A DNA stretch of 64,000 nt, from positions 1 to 64,000 of the forward strand of contig JAKFVU010000002.1 in the NCBI GenBank assembly GCA_021732025.1, written 5' to 3'. This stretch comes from Candidatus Obscuribacterales bacterium. Lineage in GTDB: Bacteria; Cyanobacteriota; Vampirovibrionia; Obscuribacterales; Obscuribacteraceae. The notes under the pieces were generated by a model. That model did not search any database. It saw only the letters and a program-made list of their open reading frames with translations, and had not been told where the DNA came from. The translations under genes and the position numbers were made by a program. Positions within the stretch are counted from its first letter, which is position 1; every line of letters starts with the position of its first letter. Shown here piece by piece: positions 61,651-64,000 of this stretch.

Positions 61651-63729
61651 TCAATGAAAGATTATGGTCGGAAATTTGGTGCGGTAAGCCTTCAAGAGTG
61701 CATGATCTCGCCCCGGCCCCTCACCGTCATAATCACAAGCTTCCAGCGTCACCGTAAGGTTTTTCATCTTAGCTAAAGACTCTAATTGGCGGTCAGATAA
61801 TTTCGTGCCGTCCGAAGAAAGAAACTTTAGACTCTTAAACTGACCCATTGCCTTGATCACATCATCAGAAATATCTAGCTTATTCAAACCTAGACTCTTC
61901 AGGTTGGGACAGTGCTTTAACTCAAGAAATGCGGCCGAAGTAAACTCGACATCGTCAAGCTGCAAATCAATTAGATTGGCACTACCTACAAGCTTATAGA
62001 TTATGGGGTCAACAAAGCTTTCTAAAGGGTCTTGCACTCTAAGATAATTCAATCGTGCCAAAATTTTGTGCTTAGCGAATTCTTTGATACTGAAATCAGA
62101 TCTCTTAAGTACCAGCATCTTTAGATGGGGAAGCTGGTCAATCAGGTTAAAGACTGCTTCATTCTCGTTAAAACCATCGAGGTTCATAGCGGTAAGACGC
62201 GACCAGCTAGAGACAATCTTGAGTATCTCAAGCAATTGCTTCTGCGAGTTTTCAACTTGAGCAGTTCTGCCTAGACCATCGAAATTGAACTCTTTATTGT
62301 AGGTTTTGTTGTCTTTTATGGTTACCAAACTTCCACGAGCTTTAAGCTCAAGACCGTAAAATTCATCCTTACCAATCTGCTCAAAGACTTGGGGGTACTT
62401 AAACACAATTGGCGATTCGAATTCGTCGACAGATAAGGCTAAGAAATTGCGACTTCTCACCCGCACTGAACCACTTGCCTTGAGAGATTGACGGTGGTCT
62501 AAGGGGACGACATAACCTATTTGATACTCTGGAAATTCGAATACTCTAGCCTCGGCCACCCCGGTGCTATGAGATTTGATAGGACCAAAGTTAAGTAGTG
62601 AAACCGCCTCTGGTGGCATTGATACAACCTTCGGCTTGGGCAAGAGAATGTCTTTACAGGCAAAGGCAGCCACTGCCAGCACAGCCAAAGCCACACACAG
62701 AGAGCCAACCAACAGCCATTTGGCATCGGCTCGAGCGGCCTTTGTAGTAGACTGACCAGAAGCAATTCCCGTACTGCTATCACTACTAAAATCAGAGCCA
62801 TGCTCTCCGCGTGCACTATTACTCAATGAAAGCAACGGAGCACGCTTTTGCAAGCGCTCTAAGGCAGCAGCAACCTCTGCCATTGACTGGTAGCGATCGT
62901 GCGGATTTTTTGCTGTCATTTTAGCTATAAGCGAATCTACTGCTATAGCTGGTTCTTCGCTGAATTTATCGGCCAATTTTGGCATTGCCGCATCGGTATG
63001 CATCATCAGAGTTTGTACAGCGTTGGCACCAACAAATGGTGGCTCGCCAGCGATACTTTCATATAAGGCGCAACCGAGCGAGTAAATATCTGAACGATGA
63101 TCGACACCTTCGCCCTGACACTGTTCTGGACTCATATAATAAGGAGAACCAAATACCTGACCTTTAGCTGTTATCGCTTGCAGACGAGAGCCAGCATCAA
63201 CTACTTTAGCAAGGCCAAAATCGACTATCTTTGCCTGAAAACTGTCATTATCTTTGAGCATAACGAAATTTCCTGGCTTAACGTCGCGATGAACAATTCC
63301 TTTTTTATGAGCATAAGCAAGGCCATGAGCCACTTGGCAGAAGATGTCTAGACATTGCTCGAAGGTTAGTCCCTCACCCCGATTTATGTATTCAGACAAG
63401 GGCTGTCCCAGCAAAAGATCCATCACATAATAAGGAGTATCGCGATCGATACCCATATCATAGATTTTGACAATGTTAGGATGATCGAGCTTGGCAATTA
63501 CGCGCCCCTCAATCTCAAAGCGCTGCCAACTGAAGTCATCCAATTTATCTGGCCGAATAATCTTTAAGGCATAATCTCTCTTAATGATTTTATGCTCGGC
63601 CAAAAAGACATAGCCCATGCCACCTTGACCGAGCAACGATTTGAGAGTGTAACCCCCAATATCGTCACCCGGTTTTATTGACCGGCTGCTGCCACCAAGA
63701 GACAAAAAATGGGTATCGTCGAAGCTCAC
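61651..63729 (-). CDS. Transmembrane Ser/Thr protein kinase with leucine-rich repeats
   Basis: The 692-residue protein has an N-terminal Hanks-type kinase: Gly loop 'LGQGGMGYVFLAEHK' at 34-47, Lys in 'DYALKII' at 56, 'IVHRDVKPGNFV' with HRD at 147-149, DFG at 170-172 and 'GSPYYMSPEQC'. A Ser-rich juxtamembrane linker and one membrane helix ('LLVGSLCVALAVLAVAAFAC', around 340-360) follow. The outer part carries leucine-rich repeats near the end ('QLPHLKMLVLKRSDFSIKEF', 'CPNLKSLGLNKLDISDDVI', 'FKSLKFLSSDGTKLSDRQL'). The layout is a bacterial receptor kinase: LRR sensor outside, kinase inside. The start is GTG. Confidence 0.9.
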   Translation of the reverse strand: MSFDDTHFLSLGGSSRSIKPGDDIGGYTLKSLLGQGGMGYVFLAEHKIIKRDYALKIIRPDKLDDFSWQRFEIEGRVIAKLDHPNIVKIYDMGIDRDTPYYVMDLLLGQPLSEYINRGEGLTFEQCLDIFCQVAHGLAYAHKKGIVHRDVKPGNFVMLKDNDSFQAKIVDFGLAKVVDAGSRLQAITAKGQVFGSPYYMSPEQCQGEGVDHRSDIYSLGCALYESIAGEPPFVGANAVQTLMMHTDAAMPKLADKFSEEPAIAVDSLIAKMTAKNPHDRYQSMAEVAAALERLQKRAPLLSLSNSARGEHGSDFSSDSSTGIASGQSTTKAARADAKWLLVGSLCVALAVLAVAAFACKDILLPKPKVVSMPPEAVSLLNFGPIKSHSTGVAEARVFEFPEYQIGYVVPLDHRQSLKASGSVRVRSRNFLALSVDEFESPIVFKYPQVFEQIGKDEFYGLELKARGSLVTIKDNKTYNKEFNFDGLGRTAQVENSQKQLLEILKIVSSWSRLTAMNLDGFNENEAVFNLIDQLPHLKMLVLKRSDFSIKEFAKHKILARLNYLRVQDPLESFVDPIIYKLVGSANLIDLQLDDVEFTSAAFLELKHCPNLKSLGLNKLDISDDVIKAMGQFKSLKFLSSDGTKLSDRQLESLAKMKNLTVTLEACDYDGEGPGRDHALLKAYRTKFPTIIFH

Positions 63730-63762
63730 TTTGAGACACTTCTTCGATTAGATTTTTTCGCT

Positions 63763-64000
63763 CTAAACAGGTAGAACACTGCGTTTCTTCTTGAAGCCAG
63801 AAGCTTGCTTAGATGAATAAGCGTTGAAGCGATTGATCAACTCGTTGCGCAAAGCTAGTGGTTGAACAATGTCGTCAACTACCATTTCAGCAGCAAGTTT
63901 GTACAAATCAACGTCTTGACGATACTCATTGCGCAAGTTCTCAACATAAGCAGCACGCTCGGCTTCAGGCTGTTCTTGAATCTTGTTGAAGTAAACAGCA
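63763..64000 (-). CDS. Acyl-CoA carboxylase carboxyltransferase subunit, C-terminal end
   Basis: The gene runs off the right edge; the last 78 codons are visible. 'EYRQDVDLYKLAAEMVVDDIVQPLALRNELINRF' followed by 'KKKRSVLPV' matches the C-terminus of biotin-dependent carboxyltransferase beta subunits (propionyl-/acetyl-CoA carboxylase or methylmalonyl-CoA decarboxylase alpha), where 'Y...fanPy.Aa..g.iDdvI.P..tR..l' precedes a 'KkhGn.Pl' tail. The subunit moves a carboxyl group from biotin to acyl-CoA. Substrate cannot be told from this part. Confidence 0.8.
   Translation of the reverse strand, partial: AVYFNKIQEQPEAERAAYVENLRNEYRQDVDLYKLAAEMVVDDIVQPLALRNELINRFNAYSSKQASGFKKKRSVLPV

Overview
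The window is about 46-47% GC (estimated by eye) and gene-dense, with genes on both strands. It looks like a chromosome segment of a Gram-negative-type bacterium with menaquinone or a related quinone. LpxB and an MsbA-like exporter point to an outer membrane, menG/ubiE to the quinone, and secG to a standard Sec system. There are many secreted TPR and leucine-rich-repeat proteins, a Ser/Thr kinase fused to leucine-rich repeats, a GH63-type glucosidase and a mitochondrial-like sulfide:quinone oxidoreductase. This mix recalls the non-photosynthetic sister group of Cyanobacteria (Melainabacteria/Vampirovibrionia, Obscuribacterales-like). That placement is inference from gene content only. I saw no rRNA, tRNA or CRISPR array.

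Layout. 1-5.1 kb: 5'-terminal part of phosphotransacetylase, a secreted hydrolase, a secreted conserved protein, a TPR protein, and an acetyltransferase closely resembling AAC(6')-Ib-type aminoglycoside acetyltransferases. 5.2-7.2 kb: a locus rearranged by tandem duplication, with a secreted TPR/double-retropepsin protein, a chimeric membrane protein that took over its signal peptide, and a decayed repeat copy. 7.2-11.3 kb: small hypothetical genes and a broken serine recombinase. 11.3-18 kb: an accessory region holding two full copies (about 580 bp, near-perfect 17-bp terminal inverted repeats) and two half copies of an unnamed non-coding element, all in one orientation. Between them lie toxin-type cassettes: an RHS C-terminus with a metzincin zinc-protease motif followed by a candidate membrane immunity protein, and two broken Gly-rich gene ends. 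18-26 kb: a secreted OB-fold-like protein, a TatA-like/TPR hybrid, a NiCoT-type transporter, a TPR protein and an attEFGH-type operon. 26-43.5 kb: an SF2 helicase with a membrane hairpin, a TerB-like protein, rhodanese, an MscS channel, a DUF2156 protein, hydrolases, a secreted metallopeptidase, a HbpS/GlcG-like protein, an active/degenerate phosphatase pair and the GH63 enzyme. 43.5-64 kb: mainly core metabolism and envelope genes: two acyl-CoA synthetases, SixA-like phosphatase, RuvX, SQR with a triple YbjQ-domain protein, the tight secG-menG-lpxB-msbA-peptidase cluster, a kinase-LRR receptor, and the C-terminus of an acyl-CoA carboxylase carboxyltransferase.

How the genes fit together. The secG to 60.7 kb cluster, with overlapping stop/start codons, joins protein export, quinone methylation, lipid A synthesis and lipid export, so it is an envelope-biogenesis operon. 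The att operon (ATPase, fused permeases, secreted CrtC/AttH-like protein) is a LolCDE-related export module. The 11-18 kb accessory region is the most unusual part. Repeat-element copies sit at the edges of toxin/immunity-like cassettes and cut into neighbouring genes, which suggests that the element has driven cassette turnover by transposition or recombination.
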